From assembly GCF_027596085.1 (NCBI RefSeq), contig NC_072460.1, positions 3,262,012 to 3,326,011 of the forward strand: 64,000 nt of DNA, given 5' to 3'. Under the pieces are notes generated by a model. The model did no database searches and had not been told where the DNA came from. It worked only from the letters and a program-made list of their open reading frames with translations. This document shows positions 1 to 64,000 of the stretch, one piece after another (position 1 is the stretch's first letter; each line of letters opens with the position of its first letter). The position numbers and the translations under genes are program-made. Origin of the DNA: Anoplopoma fimbria. Lineage: Eukaryota; Chordata; Actinopteri; Perciformes; Anoplopomatidae.

Positions 1-916
1 TTCATCACAGCCTCAGCCTGCTGAGGATCTGCCGTTTGGATGCAACCTGCAGAGGGTTTATTTCTATGTTAATGCCCAGAGGTGGAATGAAATGCTCCCG
101 GCATCTTATGATGTCTCTGTGTATTTCATGCTGCTTACTGTAGTGTCAAAGCAGGGAGCATCCCCGACAGCGGGACCACGCAACAATGTCAAATAGTATT
201 GCCGTCTCCATTTGCTATGTGAGGCGAGAGCTCTTGAAATGTCGTTCTTCAACAGCGCAATGATCGCTGCGAGGAACGACATCTATCGAGTCAATTTCAC
301 CTGTGTAAATAAAGTTTAAGCCCTCTGGTCATGAATTAGCAAACTGACTTTGAGTAGGCCACCAAGGCAAATGGCTGGATATGGATACAGTGTTTCCATG
401 TGATAGCTTGTGTGTATACAGGTCATAATGGGAATATTAATGCGCAAATAAGCATATCCATATGTCTGGGATGTAAGAGCCTTTGTAAGAGCATTTAGAT
501 ACTAAGTGTATCAAAATCTTTGGTCAAGGAAAAGGTAATTTAATTATCTAGAAAAGACCTGTCTGCTTTTAAAAAGAGCTATGCTTTCCCATGATGCTCT
601 GCCATTCCTCTTTGACTTCCATCATCCCTCTGTCTCATCTTTCAACACTATTTTGGCATTTTGTTTACTGAATTCACTTAAAAGAAAGTACACACATATT
701 ACCTGCCATGAGTTCACATAAAGAGTCATGACGTAAAAAGGCAAAAACATATCCCATCACACCCTGGTGGACATAGGGATGCAGAACTGGTGGGATGTCA
801 GCTCTAATTTTACCGGGAGGTTGAGAGTCTTTACAACCATGTACATACAGTAATCCTAAAAGGAGGTTTTTAAGAGTACAACCGATTCAGTGCCATGACT
901 GCGTAGTTTCACTCAC
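1..916. other. mtor intron downstream of E33 (partial)
   Basis: AT-rich intron sequence. I searched for the next mtor exon (human LTSLELQYV region) on the minus strand and did not find it, so it lies beyond position 1. Nothing else stands out. Confidence 0.7.
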
Positions 917-63901
<62,985 letters not shown>

Positions 63902-64000
63902 CTGCAGGGGAACAGGGACAAGAAAAAGTCTGACACTTTGTCTCTGTCATCACTCGTAACCTCAAATGCGACATTTGTTATAATCAAATGGTGATTCTTG

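Overview
This window is vertebrate nuclear DNA, almost certainly from a ray-finned (teleost) fish. It has short GT-AG-bounded exons in long AT-rich introns, long CA/GT microsatellites, and fish-type interspersed repeats. Nothing in it looks bacterial. It holds an internal part of one very large gene, mtor (mechanistic target of rapamycin kinase), on the minus strand, and one complete small gene, angptl7 (angiopoietin-like 7), on the plus strand inside an mtor intron.

mtor: 33 consecutive coding exons lie between 63901 (upstream end) and 917 (downstream end). They total 4,280 coding nt, about 1,426 codons, in one uninterrupted frame. I label them E1 to E33 in transcription order. They match roughly human residues 668 to 2117: the later N-terminal HEAT repeats (E1-E6), middle HEAT region (E7-E13), FAT domain (E14 to about E31) and rapamycin-binding FRB domain (E32-E33). 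The first exons (5' UTR, early HEAT repeats) lie beyond 64000, and the kinase and FATC exons lie beyond position 1. Human residue numbers are from memory, but they place S1261, C1483, E1799, S2035, W2101 and F2108 on matching residues.

angptl7: five exons, 37915-40594, encode a 341-residue secreted protein with a signal peptide, a coiled coil and a fibrinogen-like domain. It sits in the 18.4-kb intron between E16 (44404-44259) and E17 (25878-25803), on the opposite strand. The same nested arrangement is known in mammals.

The rest is intron. The 3.8-18 kb introns carry a decayed LINE reverse-transcriptase fragment (11215-11880), a tRNA-derived SINE remnant (about 14696-14850), two stretches I recognise as fish interspersed repeats (about 14990-15460 and 50925-51280), a probable LINE 3' tail (about 33430-33570), several inverted repeats (7725-7965, 8191-8295, 27910-27943, 30271-30399), a 36-bp tandem duplication (57555-57626) and simple repeats. 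Two dinucleotide tracts nearly touch mtor splice sites: (CA)34 from intron position +6 after E29, and (TG)~72 ending 17 nt before E13. They are the most testable functional oddities here. I found no new multi-gene system; the nested mtor/angptl7 pair and these splice-site repeats are the main points of interest.
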